A DNA stretch of 64,000 nucleotides from NCBI GenBank assembly GCA_030065125.1, contig JASJDM010000013.1, positions 33,451-97,450 of the forward strand, given 5' to 3'. The notes under the pieces were generated by a model. It had not been told where the DNA came from and searched no databases. It was given only the letters and a program-made list of their open reading frames with translations. This stretch comes from Lysobacterales bacterium. GTDB taxonomy: Bacteria; Pseudomonadota; Gammaproteobacteria; Xanthomonadales; SZUA-38. The number at the start of each line of letters is the position of its first letter. Position 1 is the first letter of the stretch. Made by a program: the position numbers and the translations under genes. Shown here piece by piece: positions 6,590-15,542 of this stretch.

Positions 6590-7666
6590 ATGTTGAGACT
6601 CTCTCTGCTGCCCCTGGTGGCCGCCCTTGCGACATCCGGCTCAGCCTTCGCCCGTGCCTATAGTGAAGTCGAAGCCTGCTTTGTGCTCGACACCACGGGC
6701 TCCATGTCGGCCATGATCGAGACAGCCAAGGAAAAAGTCTGGTTTATTGCCAACCAGATCGTCAACGCCAGGTCCCGGCCCGGTCTGAAGCTGTGTCTGA
6801 CGGCGTACCGGGACCGCGGCGACGAGTACATTACCCGGCGGCTCGATCTCACCGACGATATCGACGATTTTTACCAGCATCTGTCAGAGCTCAAAGCGGC
6901 CGGTGGCGGCGACACCCCGGAATCGGTCAACCAGGCGCTGCTTGAAACCGTCACCCTGACCAGTTGGGGTCAGCAGCCCGACACACTGCGGGTCATCTTT
7001 CTGATCGGCGACGCGCCACCGCACACCGACTATGACGAGCCCCAGTACAAAGACATTGCCCAACTGGCCTGGAACCGGCAGATCGTAATCAACCCGGTGC
7101 TGGTGGGCAGCCACGCGGCGGCCCGGGCGATATGGCAGGACATCGCGGCGACCGCCGAAGGCGAGAATCTTCGCATCGCTGCGCCAGACACATCCCGGGT
7201 CTCCAGCACACCGGTTGACCAGGACCTGATCGCCCTCAACTCCCGCATGGGCCGCCTGATAGTGCCTTACGGACAGCCTGCGGTGCGAGACGCCGTCCTT
7301 GCCAAGCAGGACCGTTCCGAAGACCTGAGCGACGCCGCCCTGGCCGACCGGTTGTCTTTCAACCTGCGCACCGGCCGCGTCGTCCAGGGCAGCGGCGACC
7401 TCATCCACGACATGGACTCCGGCCTGGTCACAGCGGACGCCATCAATGCAGATTGGCTGCCGGAAGGTATGCGCAGCATGACCGAGGCCGAGTTGCTGCT
7501 GCGCCTGGGACAAATCCGCGCTGAACGCCAGGAAATCCAGGCGCTGGTTGCGTCGCTGCTGGACGAACGTCGTGTGCTGCTGGACAAACAGCGTCCCGGA
7601 GAGGGATTCGAGCATCTCGTATCCCAGGTAATTGTCCAGCAGATGAGCCGGTCGGATCACCCGTGA
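6590..7666 (+). CDS. Secreted von Willebrand factor A domain protein
   Basis: A 358-residue exported protein. The start at 6590 gives a signal peptide (MLRLSLLPLVAALATSGSAFA) and has GGGAG 8-9 nt upstream; an upstream in-frame start would bury the signal. The VWA domain covers about residues 27-215 and keeps the metal-site motif DTTGSMS (34-40), plus a GDAPPH segment. The C-terminal ~130 residues are helical and unrecognised. VWA proteins mediate metal-dependent protein contacts. It stands alone between the PadR operon and a terminator. Confidence 0.85.
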   Translation: MLRLSLLPLVAALATSGSAFARAYSEVEACFVLDTTGSMSAMIETAKEKVWFIANQIVNARSRPGLKLCLTAYRDRGDEYITRRLDLTDDIDDFYQHLSELKAAGGGDTPESVNQALLETVTLTSWGQQPDTLRVIFLIGDAPPHTDYDEPQYKDIAQLAWNRQIVINPVLVGSHAAARAIWQDIAATAEGENLRIAAPDTSRVSSTPVDQDLIALNSRMGRLIVPYGQPAVRDAVLAKQDRSEDLSDAALADRLSFNLRTGRVVQGSGDLIHDMDSGLVTADAINADWLPEGMRSMTEAELLLRLGQIRAERQEIQALVASLLDERRVLLDKQRPGEGFEHLVSQVIVQQMSRSDHP

Positions 7667-7768
7667 ATCCGCACAATCCATCGTGGATTCTCCGTATACA
7701 AGGCACAGGGTGAAACCCCTAAATTGGTATGCGCTGTAAAGCACTATCTGGCAACCCCGAAGCCAGAT
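7665..7768 (+). other. Structured 3' region with two hairpins
   Basis: AATCCA/TGGATT (7675-7680, 7684-7689) and ATCTGGC/GCCAGAT (7746-7752, 7762-7768) can each form a stem between the VWA gene and its terminator. They may be part of the VWA 3' UTR or a small processed RNA. No known RNA family was recognised. Confidence 0.35.
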
Positions 7769-7783
7769 GATCCCACTCTAGGA

Positions 7784-7819
7784 CGCCACCTCACCCCCTC
7801 CGAGGTGGCGTTTTTTTTT
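7784..7819 (+). terminator. Rho-independent terminator
   Basis: CGCCACCTC (7784-7792) and GAGGTGGCG (7802-7810) form a 9-bp stem with a 9-nt loop, followed directly by nine T residues. It ends the plus-strand transcript of the VWA gene. Confidence 0.92.
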
Positions 7820-7941
7820 ATAGCGCCGGGGTCATAGCTCTGGGGTCAGAGTAAAGGGACAGAGCATAGCGCCGGGGTCAGAGTAAAGGGACAGAGTAAA
7901 GCTGGCTTTACTCTGTCCCTTTACTCTGACCCCAGAGCTAT
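7820..7941. repeat. REP-like palindromic repeat array
   Basis: A compact array built from a GGGGTCAGAGTAAAGGGACA unit. A 15-bp direct repeat occurs at 7820-7834 and 7866-7880. The unit itself occurs at 7842-7864 and 7874-7901. A 28-bp inverted copy at 7906-7933 pairs perfectly with 7874-7901 around a 4-nt loop. The wider right arm (7911-7941) also pairs perfectly with 7834-7864, so two long hairpins compete. Such GGGTCAGAGT units are typical of REP-like elements that are mobilised by RAYT transposases; no transposase is present here. Confidence 0.85.
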
Positions 7942-7949
7942 CCCCCGGA

Positions 7950-8735
7950 TCAACAGGCCGTCCACCCCCCGTCAATGGATTGCACGGAGCCGGTAATTGA
8001 GGCTGCAGCGTCGCTGCACAGGAATACCGCCAGTTCTGCCACCTCGCTGACCTCAATCAGCCGCCCGGTGTGCTGCACGGCCTGGATCACATCCTTCAGC
8101 ACTTCCTCCTCGCTCATGCCCCGCGCTCGGGCGGTGTCAGCGATCTGGCCGGTGACCAGGGGAGTCTCCACGTATCCTGGCGCGATGGCGTTGACAGTGA
8201 TGCCGTGGGGTGCGGTTTCCAGGGCGACCACTTTGGTCAGGCCGGCAATGCCGTGTTTGGCAGCCACATAGGCCGCTTTGCAGGGAGACGCCACCAGGGC
8301 GTGGGCGGATGCGATGTTGATGATCCGGCCCCAGCCCTGCTGCTTCATGATAGGCACCGCAGTGCGAATGGTGTGAAAGGATGCGGACAGGTTGATGGCG
8401 ATGATCTGGTCCCATTTTTCCACCGGGAATTCGTCCACCGGGGAAACGAACTGGATGCCGGCGTTGTTGACCAGGATATCCAGACCGCCCATTGCCTCGG
8501 CCGCCTGCTGGATCATCTGCTCAATCTCCCCGGGATTCGCCATGTTGGCCGGGGAGAAGTGCACCGGTGTGCCGGATCGATCCCGAATCTCCTGGCGGAT
8601 CCCCTCGATGACCGATTGCTCACCCAGGCCATTCAACATGAGGCTGGCGCCCTGATCAGCCAGGGCCCGGGCGATACCCAGGCCGATGCCGCTGGTTGAC
8701 CCGGTCACCAGGGCCCGTTTGCCGGTCAAGCTCAT
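7950..8735 (-). CDS. SDR family, 3-hydroxybutyrate dehydrogenase type
   Basis: An NAD-dependent short-chain dehydrogenase of 261 residues. The Rossmann motif TGSTSGIG (11-18), NNAG, the catalytic Ser143, Tyr156 and Lys160 (YVAAK) and the closing SIDGGWTA are present. Overall pattern, including SAHALVASPCKAAYVAAKHG and GYVETPLV, is that of D-3-hydroxybutyrate dehydrogenase, which oxidises (R)-3-hydroxybutyrate to acetoacetate. It overlaps the upstream transporter gene by ATGA, with GGAGG before its ATG, so the two are co-translated. In this catabolic cluster it may act on another (R)-3-hydroxyacyl compound; the substrate is inferred. Confidence 0.88.
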   Translation of the reverse strand: MSLTGKRALVTGSTSGIGLGIARALADQGASLMLNGLGEQSVIEGIRQEIRDRSGTPVHFSPANMANPGEIEQMIQQAAEAMGGLDILVNNAGIQFVSPVDEFPVEKWDQIIAINLSASFHTIRTAVPIMKQQGWGRIINIASAHALVASPCKAAYVAAKHGIAGLTKVVALETAPHGITVNAIAPGYVETPLVTGQIADTARARGMSEEEVLKDVIQAVQHTGRLIEVSEVAELAVFLCSDAAASITGSVQSIDGGWTAC

Positions 8736-10015
8736 GTGCCGTCCTCCCAGTCACGGTCCAGGGTCCTGGAAGCCACAACAAAAAACCCGGCGGCGATCAG
8801 GTAAAAGCCGGTTCCCACCAGGATCGAATAGCGCAGCGCATCGTCGCCGAAGCGCGGTTCCAGCACGTCGGAAATGTAGCCGATCAACACGGTGCCCAGG
8901 CCAATCCCGATCAGGTTGTTGATAAACAGGAAAACCGCCGAAGCCGTGGCCCGCATATTGGGCAGCACCAGGTGCTGCATGGCCGATATCACCGGACCCA
9001 GCCATACCAGCCCGAAGGCCGTGGGGACCATCATGACAAAAAATGTGATCACCAGGGTGGGTGACAACACACCCACCACGTAAAACGGAACCGTGATGAC
9101 AAAAGCGACCGCGGGAATCAGCGCGTAGGCTGCTTTTTTCTTCTGGCCCAGGCGATCGGCCAGCCAGCCTCCCAGCCAGATACCCGCGATGCCGCCCAGC
9201 AGCAGGATGGCGCCGAAAAACAGCGATGCGTCCAGCAGTGATATGCCGTAGCTGCGGACCAAAAATGACGGCAGCCAGAAAAACAGGCCGTAGCCCATCA
9301 TGGATGAGCTGGCGGCACCCAGCGACATCAGCCAGAAACTGGACTTGCTGGACAGCATGGAAACAATCTGGCCCAGGCTGGCCGGCTCGCCGGCATTCTG
9401 CTGGGGATCGAACTGGCCCCGGGGCGGTTCCTTGACTGTCAGCCGGAAGATCGGCGCAACCACGATCCCGGCCAGGCCGACGACGAAAAACGCCACCCGC
9501 CAGTCGATGGCGCTGGCGATCAGGCCGCCAAACACGATACCCAGCGCACTGCCGATGGGAATGCCAAACGAATAGATACTCAGGGCCCGGGCGCGCTGCT
9601 CCTGGGGAAAATAATCCGAGATCAGCGAGTATGCCGGCGCCACGCCGCCCGCCTCACCGATGCCGACACCCAGCCGAGCCAGGAACAGCTGCCAGAAGTT
9701 CTGGGCCAGGCCGCAGACGGCGGTCATGGCGGACCAGATGGTCAGCGCCCCGGTCATGATCCAGGTGCGGCTGAAGCGGTCTGCCGCCATGGCCACGGGA
9801 ATTCCCAATCCGGTGTAAAACAGGGCAAAAGCCAGCCCGCCCATCAGCCCCAGCTGGGTGTCGGTCAGCCCCAGGTCAGCCTTGATGGGTACCGCCAGGA
9901 TGCCGATGATCTGGCGGTCGATGAAGTTGAAGGTGTAGACCACCACCAGGATGAACAGCACGTAGCTGCGGTTGGCCAGCGATGTCGGACCGGCTGGGGT
10001 GTTGGCGTGATCCAT
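8732..10015 (-). CDS. MFS transporter, spinster-like
   Basis: A 12-helix major facilitator of 427 residues. Motifs include NFIDRQIIGILAVPIKADLGL (helix 1), the loop 2-3 motif ADRFSR, and RLGVGIGEAGGVAPAYSLISD in helix 4, as in the spinster/sphingolipid-transporter-like MFS group common in proteobacterial catabolic clusters. The ATG is preceded by GAGGAGG. The gene lies 82 bp after the receptor gene and overlaps the SDR gene by 4 bp. It probably moves the substrate or product of this cluster over the inner membrane. Confidence 0.9.
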   Translation of the reverse strand: MDHANTPAGPTSLANRSYVLFILVVVYTFNFIDRQIIGILAVPIKADLGLTDTQLGLMGGLAFALFYTGLGIPVAMAADRFSRTWIMTGALTIWSAMTAVCGLAQNFWQLFLARLGVGIGEAGGVAPAYSLISDYFPQEQRARALSIYSFGIPIGSALGIVFGGLIASAIDWRVAFFVVGLAGIVVAPIFRLTVKEPPRGQFDPQQNAGEPASLGQIVSMLSSKSSFWLMSLGAASSSMMGYGLFFWLPSFLVRSYGISLLDASLFFGAILLLGGIAGIWLGGWLADRLGQKKKAAYALIPAVAFVITVPFYVVGVLSPTLVITFFVMMVPTAFGLVWLGPVISAMQHLVLPNMRATASAVFLFINNLIGIGLGTVLIGYISDVLEPRFGDDALRYSILVGTGFYLIAAGFFVVASRTLDRDWEDGT

Positions 10016-10097
10016 GAACCCTCCTCAGCGGACGGGCTGCGACCCGCCCGGAAAAGCAACGGCGCAGCCAGTTGCTGCGCCGTTGCGTGATACCGGG

Positions 10098-12449
10098 TCA
10101 GAACCGGTATTCAACGGTGGCGGTAACCTGGCGCGGGTTACCGTAAAAGGCGGTGATGGAACTCTCCAGACCCAGGGTCGGGAAGAAGTAGCCCGCCACC
10201 TTGTACTCCTCGTCCAGCAGATTCTTGCCGTGCAGGCCAGCTCGCCACTTGCCAGCGTCGTCTTCCCACACCAGGCTCAGGTCCCACAGGGTGAAGGTAT
10301 CCTGGTCCAGGAACGGGTTGGGGGCTTCAAACTGGCTGGATTCATCCCGGTGGGACACCGTGGTGATCAGCGCCATGCTGCCGGAGTTGCCGCCCAGGTC
10401 CATGGGCCACTCGTAGGTGAGCGTTGCGCTGCCGGTGAGATCCGGCGTGTTCTGAAACACCCGCTCGTCCGCCACGTCCTGGCCGAAGGCGTCGATGAAC
10501 CTGTCGTATTCAGCGTCGATGTAACCCAGGGTCCAGGCCAGGCTCATGTCGTCGCCGGAGGTCCACAGGTCCTGGGCCAGGAATGCCTGACCTTCCCATT
10601 CGATGCCGTTGATGCTGGCTTCACCCGCGTTGGAGGTAATGCCGATGAAGGTGTCGTTGACGCCGTCACCGTCGGTATCCAGGCCAATGGAACCCGGCAC
10701 CTGGACGTCGGTGTAATCCGCGAAGAATATGGCCAGGTTGGACCGGAGCTTGCCGTCCAGGGCGGTGGTCTTCCAGCCGAACTCGAGTGATTCCACAGTC
10801 TCAGGCTCAAACTTCATGAACTCGAAGATGTCGGCGTCGTCGATGTCCCCATCGCCATCCAGGTCAGGGGCCGCGGTGGTGGCACCACGGGGATCAAAAC
10901 TGCCGCCTTTGAAGCCTTCACTGTAGGTCGCATAGAGATTGTTGTCCGCATCCGGGCGGTAGGCGATCGACAACCGGGGGGTGAAGTCGGTGAACTCCTC
11001 GCTGCCCAGGAAATCCGAGCTGGTGGCTATGGGCACACCGTTGCCGCCGAAGAATGCAGAGCCGCCGAGATAGGTCTGGCGCAGTACCCGGGAGGTCCTT
11101 TCGTCGCTGGTGTAGCGGCCACCAAAGGACAGGGCCCACTGGTCGTTGATGTCGTAGGTCACGTCGGCAAACAGCGACCAGGTGTCGGTTTCCACGTCAC
11201 CCAGGGAGAATGCGTTCAGGCCGGGCAGTCCAATCAGGTCGCCAGTGTCAAACAGCAGAACGTCGAAAGCGTTGAAGCCCCGGGCATCCAGGTAGTAAGC
11301 CCCGACGATACCGCTCCACTGGTCACCCTGGAACAGCACCTGGAACTCGTTGGACAGCTGATCGTCTTCGTAAACCACGGGGACGTCCAGATCCACGGCG
11401 GCCAGGCTGTCGAAATCAATAGGCGAGGACGACTCGTTGTCGCGGTAGGCCAGGATGTTCTTGAGGGTGATGGTGTCGCTGTACTCCCACTCACCCAGGA
11501 TCGAGATGCCCATGTTCTTCACTTCCTGGGCGGGGTTGTTGAGACCGGCCCGGGTATCGAAGATGTTGTCCAGCACCGGCGCGCCGCTGACGTTGCCGGG
11601 GGTCAACCGGTGTCCCTGGCGCGGATCGGAATCATCGTCCACATAATCGATGGCGATGCGATAAAAGCTGTTGCTGGTGGGCGTCCATTCGGCGCTGGCG
11701 CGGAAGCCCAGAATGTCCTTGGCGTAGTTGTCCACCCCGGACAGGGTCAGGTTTTCGCCAAATCCATCGCGGTTGAGGCTGGCAATGGAGGCGCCCACGG
11801 CAAAGGTATCGGACACCGGCGTCGAAGCACTGAGAACCAGGTCAACCTGCCCATCGGTACCCAGGGAGAACCGGGCGCGGCCCTCGGTTTCGCTGCCCAG
11901 GCGGCGGGTCACGTACTTGATGGCACCACCAATGGTGTTGCGGCCGTACAGGGTTCCCTGGGGACCGCGCAGCACTTCGATCCGCTCCACGTCGTAAATG
12001 TCCAGGAGGGACCCCTGGGGGCGGTTCAGGTAAACGTCGTCAATGTAAATGCCAACACCGGCCTCGAAGCCGGCCACGGGATCCTGCTGTCCCACGCCCC
12101 GGATGAAGGCCGTCAGGGTCGAGTTGGTGCTGCGGCTGGTTTCCAGGGTCACGTTGGGGGTGGTCTGGGACACCGCCACCAGATCCGCGGCGCCGATCCG
12201 CTCCAGGGTGTCGCCGGTGAATGCAGTCACCGACAGGGGCACATCCTGCAGGCTTTCCTCGCGGCGCCGCGAGGTCACCGTGATCTCTTCGATGTAGGCG
12301 CCTTCCGCCTGGTCACCGCTGTCCTGGGCCACCGCCGTGCCGGTCAGGGCAAACGGAGACGCCAGCAGCGCGGCACTGATGGCCAGCCTGAGCCGGAGCG
12401 AACCTTGGGATGAACTCCGGGGGGCTGAATGAGTTGCGTTGGGGTACAT
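10098..12449 (-). CDS. TonB-dependent receptor
   Basis: An outer-membrane active-uptake receptor of 783 residues. The ATG at 12449 is chosen because GGAGG lies 6 nt upstream and it gives a proper signal peptide ending TGTAVAQ. A TonB box (EEITVTSRRRE) follows, then the plug (DVPLSVTAFTGDTL, FIRGVGQ, VERIEVLRGPQGTLYGRN) and the beta-barrel ending in the aromatic VEYRF. This EITVTSRRREESLQDVPLS group is typical of receptors for hydrophobic or organic ligands rather than siderophores. Its gene begins 10 bp after the hydrolase stop, so ester hydrolase and receptor are probably co-transcribed. Confidence 0.92.
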   Translation of the reverse strand: MYPNATHSAPRSSSQGSLRLRLAISAALLASPFALTGTAVAQDSGDQAEGAYIEEITVTSRRREESLQDVPLSVTAFTGDTLERIGAADLVAVSQTTPNVTLETSRSTNSTLTAFIRGVGQQDPVAGFEAGVGIYIDDVYLNRPQGSLLDIYDVERIEVLRGPQGTLYGRNTIGGAIKYVTRRLGSETEGRARFSLGTDGQVDLVLSASTPVSDTFAVGASIASLNRDGFGENLTLSGVDNYAKDILGFRASAEWTPTSNSFYRIAIDYVDDDSDPRQGHRLTPGNVSGAPVLDNIFDTRAGLNNPAQEVKNMGISILGEWEYSDTITLKNILAYRDNESSSPIDFDSLAAVDLDVPVVYEDDQLSNEFQVLFQGDQWSGIVGAYYLDARGFNAFDVLLFDTGDLIGLPGLNAFSLGDVETDTWSLFADVTYDINDQWALSFGGRYTSDERTSRVLRQTYLGGSAFFGGNGVPIATSSDFLGSEEFTDFTPRLSIAYRPDADNNLYATYSEGFKGGSFDPRGATTAAPDLDGDGDIDDADIFEFMKFEPETVESLEFGWKTTALDGKLRSNLAIFFADYTDVQVPGSIGLDTDGDGVNDTFIGITSNAGEASINGIEWEGQAFLAQDLWTSGDDMSLAWTLGYIDAEYDRFIDAFGQDVADERVFQNTPDLTGSATLTYEWPMDLGGNSGSMALITTVSHRDESSQFEAPNPFLDQDTFTLWDLSLVWEDDAGKWRAGLHGKNLLDEEYKVAGYFFPTLGLESSITAFYGNPRQVTATVEYRF

Positions 12450-12459
12450 AGCTATCCTC

Positions 12460-13323
12460 CTAGTGAAGCGTCGCCGGGTTCGGGGCATCCCCTGGGGTCA
12501 GTCCCCGGACGAAGTCTGATAAAACCTGGTTGAAATACTCGGGCTCTTCCACGCTTGGCGCGTGGCCCGACTGGGAAAATTCGACGAGAGTTGCCCGGGG
12601 CAGCGCATCGGCCAGCCAGCGGGCGGCCGCCGGCCGGTACAGCTGGCTGTGCCGGCCGTAAATGACCAGCACCGGCAGGTCCAGCTCCCTGACCATGCTG
12701 CGGAAATCCTGTTCTGCCATGGAGCGCCACAAAATGGCCATGGACTCTGCGTGATTGCGTGACGCGATCCGGCAGATGGAATCGATCAAGTCATGCTGGT
12801 CTGAACCGTTGGCGGCAAAAATCCGGGGCACGAAAATCCGGGTGTAGTCCGGCCAGTTGTCGCTCATCTGGGCGATAGCCCGTTGGAACACGCTGGCGTC
12901 TTTGCCCTGCTTGATGCCAAACGGCCAGGATTCGTCAGACAGGATCCGTGGCACCATGTCCACCACCACCATGGCGGCGACCCGCTCCCGGGCCTGCCGG
13001 ATAATGCCCCAGCCCACCATGGCGCCCATGGACCATCCCACCAGCACCACTGAATCCAGCTCCAGATGCTGCAGCAGCGCGACCAGGTCTTCGCTCAGAG
13101 TCTCGATGCCCTGCCCTGGCGCGACCGTTCCGGAATCACCGTGGCCGCGCAAATCCGGCACGATTACCCGGAAAGACGCCGACAGGGATTCCTGCTGTGA
13201 CCGGAACACCTCGGCGGACATTCCCCAGCCGTGCAGCAGCAGAACGGGCTGGCCCGAACCGCTATCCCGGTAGCGAAGCCAGTTCTGGTCCTGCAGCTGA
13301 AACTGTTGGACGGTGCTGTCGAT
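12460..13323 (-). CDS. Alpha/beta hydrolase fold protein (non-canonical start)
   Basis: A 287-residue esterase/lipase-like hydrolase. The oxyanion motif LLLHGWG, the nucleophile elbow GWSMG and the terminal catalytic His in SGHAPSVEE are clear. The first in-frame ATG (13221) would remove the LLLHGWG strand, yet upstream to the in-frame stop there is no ATG, GTG or TTG. ATC at 13323 (with AGG a few bases before) or an internal CTG are the only near-start codons, so 13323 is a guess. In the usual acid position GxxD the sequence reads GRHS, so the acid may sit elsewhere, such as D in VVVDMVP. The gene is divergent from tetR. Confidence 0.8.
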   Translation of the reverse strand: MDSTVQQFQLQDQNWLRYRDSGSGQPVLLLHGWGMSAEVFRSQQESLSASFRVIVPDLRGHGDSGTVAPGQGIETLSEDLVALLQHLELDSVVLVGWSMGAMVGWGIIRQARERVAAMVVVDMVPRILSDESWPFGIKQGKDASVFQRAIAQMSDNWPDYTRIFVPRIFAANGSDQHDLIDSICRIASRNHAESMAILWRSMAEQDFRSMVRELDLPVLVIYGRHSQLYRPAAARWLADALPRATLVEFSQSGHAPSVEEPEYFNQVLSDFVRGLTPGDAPNPATLH

Positions 13324-13349
13324 GACCTGCGATCCCCGTGATTGTCAGC

Positions 13350-13400
13350 GTCCGGAGCCCTGTAAAAAGGCTGGTTTTTCTTTACTCAGGGCTGCCGGAC
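13350..13400. promoter_or_regulatory. Interrupted inverted repeat in divergent promoter region
   Basis: GTCCGG-a-GCCCTG at 13350-13362 is mirrored by CAGGGC-tg-CCGGAC at 13387-13400, with a 24-nt AT-rich middle. It lies between the divergent hydrolase and TetR-type genes, so it may be an operator or a leader hairpin of the hydrolase mRNA. Binding is not shown. Confidence 0.45.
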
Positions 13401-13438
13401 AGTTGCCATATGGGACAAAGTATGCAAATTTATGAAAC

Positions 13439-14041
13439 ATGAATCAAGATTCAGGTTCTAAAATCCCAAAAACAGCCCGCGGCAAGAAAACCCGGGAGAA
13501 GCTGCTGCAGGCCGCCGAGGTGGAATTCGGCGAACGAGGCTTTCACGAGGCAGCCATCAGCGGCATCACCCAGCGCGCCGGTGTCGCCATGGGAACGTTC
13601 TACGTTTACTTCGACAGCAAGGAAGAGGTGTTCCGGGACCTGGTGTCCTACATGGGCCATCTCACCCGGGCCTGGGTCGCCCAGCGGGTGGCCGAAGCGC
13701 CCAATCGGCTGGCCGCCGAACAGCAGGGCCTGGAGGCCTTTTTCGAGTTCGTGCGTCAGCACAAGAACCTCTACAACATCGTCTGCGAAGCCCAGTTTGT
13801 GGCCGAAGATGCCTTTCGGGACTACTACAAGGTGTTTGCCAGGGCCTACGCGGAAAACCTGCAGCAGGCGGCGGACAAGGGTGAGATCCGGAACGGTGAC
13901 TGCGAGGTCTGGGCCTGGGCCTTGATCGGATTGAATGTCTTTGTCGGCATGCGCTACGCCGTATGGGACGATGAACGGTCGGCCGCCGAAGTCACCCGGG
14001 CCGTCGGCGAACTGATTACCCGGGGGCTGGCACCCCAATGA
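13439..14041 (+). CDS. TetR/AcrR family transcriptional regulator
   Basis: A 200-residue one-domain repressor. The N-terminal TetR helix-turn-helix (about residues 14-62, with TREKLLQAAEVEFGERGF and AGVAMGTFYVYFDSKEEVF) is followed by an all-helical ligand domain. It is the first gene of a plus-strand operon; the acyl-CoA ligase starts 10 bp after its stop. It sits opposite the hydrolase/receptor operon. The likely ligand is an acyl-CoA or the imported acid, by analogy with other TetR regulators of fatty-acid-like catabolism; this is inference. Confidence 0.92.
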   Translation: MNQDSGSKIPKTARGKKTREKLLQAAEVEFGERGFHEAAISGITQRAGVAMGTFYVYFDSKEEVFRDLVSYMGHLTRAWVAQRVAEAPNRLAAEQQGLEAFFEFVRQHKNLYNIVCEAQFVAEDAFRDYYKVFARAYAENLQQAADKGEIRNGDCEVWAWALIGLNVFVGMRYAVWDDERSAAEVTRAVGELITRGLAPQ

Positions 14042-14051
14042 GCCCGACATC

Positions 14052-15542
14052 ATGAGTACCGATCTGTTTGATATCGCCGCCCGGCGTGCAGAGCTTTCCC
14101 CGCACCACCCTGCCATGACCGACCTGGTCTCCGGAGACTCGGTCACCTACGCGGAGCTGGATCAGCGCGCTGGCCAGGCCGCCGGGCTGTTGCAGGCAAA
14201 AGGCGTTAAAGCAGGCGACCGGGTGGCGCTGCTGTGCCGCAATCGCATCGAGTTCTTCGAGATCCTGCTGGCCTGTGCCCGGCTCAGCGCCATCATGGTT
14301 CCCCTCAACTGGCGAATGCCCGCCACGGAACTGGCCGGACTGATGGAGGACTGCGCCCCTGCCCTTCTTTTGTATGGACGGGAGGATGAGTCCGCTGCCG
14401 CCGAATTGTCCCGGGCCGGGCTTCCCACCATCGAATTGGACGCCCCGGACGGATATTCGGCACAGCGGGAAGCGGCGCCTGTGCTGCGCGGCCGCCAGCG
14501 CTGGCCTGCCGAGGATACCTGGTATCTGCTGTATACCTCGGGCACCACCGGGCTGCCCAAAGCCGTGATCCAGACTTTCGGCATGACCCTGGCAAACTAC
14601 GTCAACATTTCCCAGGGCATGGGTCTGCGCGGCGACGATGTGACGGCCAGCTTCCTACCCTTGTTTCATGCCGGCGGCATCAACCTGCTGGCGCTGCCCT
14701 TTATCATTGGCGGCGGCCACACACTGATCATGCCGTCGTTTGAACCCGACCTGCTGGTCTCGCTGCTGCGAGACAATCGACTGACGGTGCTGTTTGGCGT
14801 ACCGGCGATCTACCAGGCCCTGAGCCTGCACCCGGAATTCGATTCGCTGGACCTGTCCCGCATCCGCAGCTGGGCCTGCGGCGGGGCACCGCTGCCGGAC
14901 GTACTGGTGACCACTTTCGCGCAGCGGGGCGCCCGGGTGTGCAACGGCATGGGCATGACCGAGACCGGGCCTACGGTGTTCCTGATGGACCCGGACAACG
15001 TGGAACGCAAGATCGGGTCGGTGGGAAAGCCCCAGATCCTCAGCCGCGTCCGTCTGGTCAGCAACGGCCGCGACGTGGCACAGGGCGAAACCGGCGAATT
15101 GTGGTTCGCCGGCCCGGGCATCACTCCGGGTTACTGGAACCGGCCCGACGCCACCAGCGAAGCCTTCGCCGAACCCGGCTGGCTGCGCAGCGGCGACCTG
15201 GGGGCCACGGACGAAGACGGCTACTACTACATCGTGGGCCGCCTGAAGGAAATGTTCATCTCCGGCGGCGAAAACGTCTATCCTGCGGAGGTGGAGAATG
15301 TACTGGCCAGCCATCCGGCGATCCTCGAAGCCGCGGTCATTGGCGTTGCCGACCAGCGCTGGGGAGAGGTCGGCCGCGCTTACCTGCTGGCCCGCCCCGA
15401 AGCGCAGATTCCCGGCGAGGAGGAACTGGTGGCGTTCTGCCGTGAACGCCTGGCGGCCTATAAGGTCCCCAAGGGTTTCGTGGAAGTGAAGGACTTTCCC
15501 CGTACCGCCGCGGGCAAGATCCAGAAGCACCTGCTGACGTGA
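14052..15542 (+). CDS. Acyl-CoA synthetase (AMP-forming)
   Basis: Activates a carboxylic acid to its CoA thioester with ATP. The 496-residue protein carries the P-loop-like A3 motif YTSGTTGLPK (161-170), the A5 GMGMTETGP, the A8 hinge GRLKEMFISGGENVYPAEVE and the adenylation lysine near the end (GKIQK, Lys489). It follows tetR by 10 bp and overlaps the first MaoC gene by 4 bp. Type is medium-chain or aryl/cyclic acid ligase; the real substrate cannot be read from the sequence. Confidence 0.92.
   Translation: MSTDLFDIAARRAELSPHHPAMTDLVSGDSVTYAELDQRAGQAAGLLQAKGVKAGDRVALLCRNRIEFFEILLACARLSAIMVPLNWRMPATELAGLMEDCAPALLLYGREDESAAAELSRAGLPTIELDAPDGYSAQREAAPVLRGRQRWPAEDTWYLLYTSGTTGLPKAVIQTFGMTLANYVNISQGMGLRGDDVTASFLPLFHAGGINLLALPFIIGGGHTLIMPSFEPDLLVSLLRDNRLTVLFGVPAIYQALSLHPEFDSLDLSRIRSWACGGAPLPDVLVTTFAQRGARVCNGMGMTETGPTVFLMDPDNVERKIGSVGKPQILSRVRLVSNGRDVAQGETGELWFAGPGITPGYWNRPDATSEAFAEPGWLRSGDLGATDEDGYYYIVGRLKEMFISGGENVYPAEVENVLASHPAILEAAVIGVADQRWGEVGRAYLLARPEAQIPGEEELVAFCRERLAAYKVPKGFVEVKDFPRTAAGKIQKHLLT

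Noticed and set aside
8070..8699. 209-codon plus-strand frame
   Set aside because: Antisense of the 3-hydroxybutyrate-dehydrogenase-type gene, no family resemblance, His/Gly-rich shadow composition.
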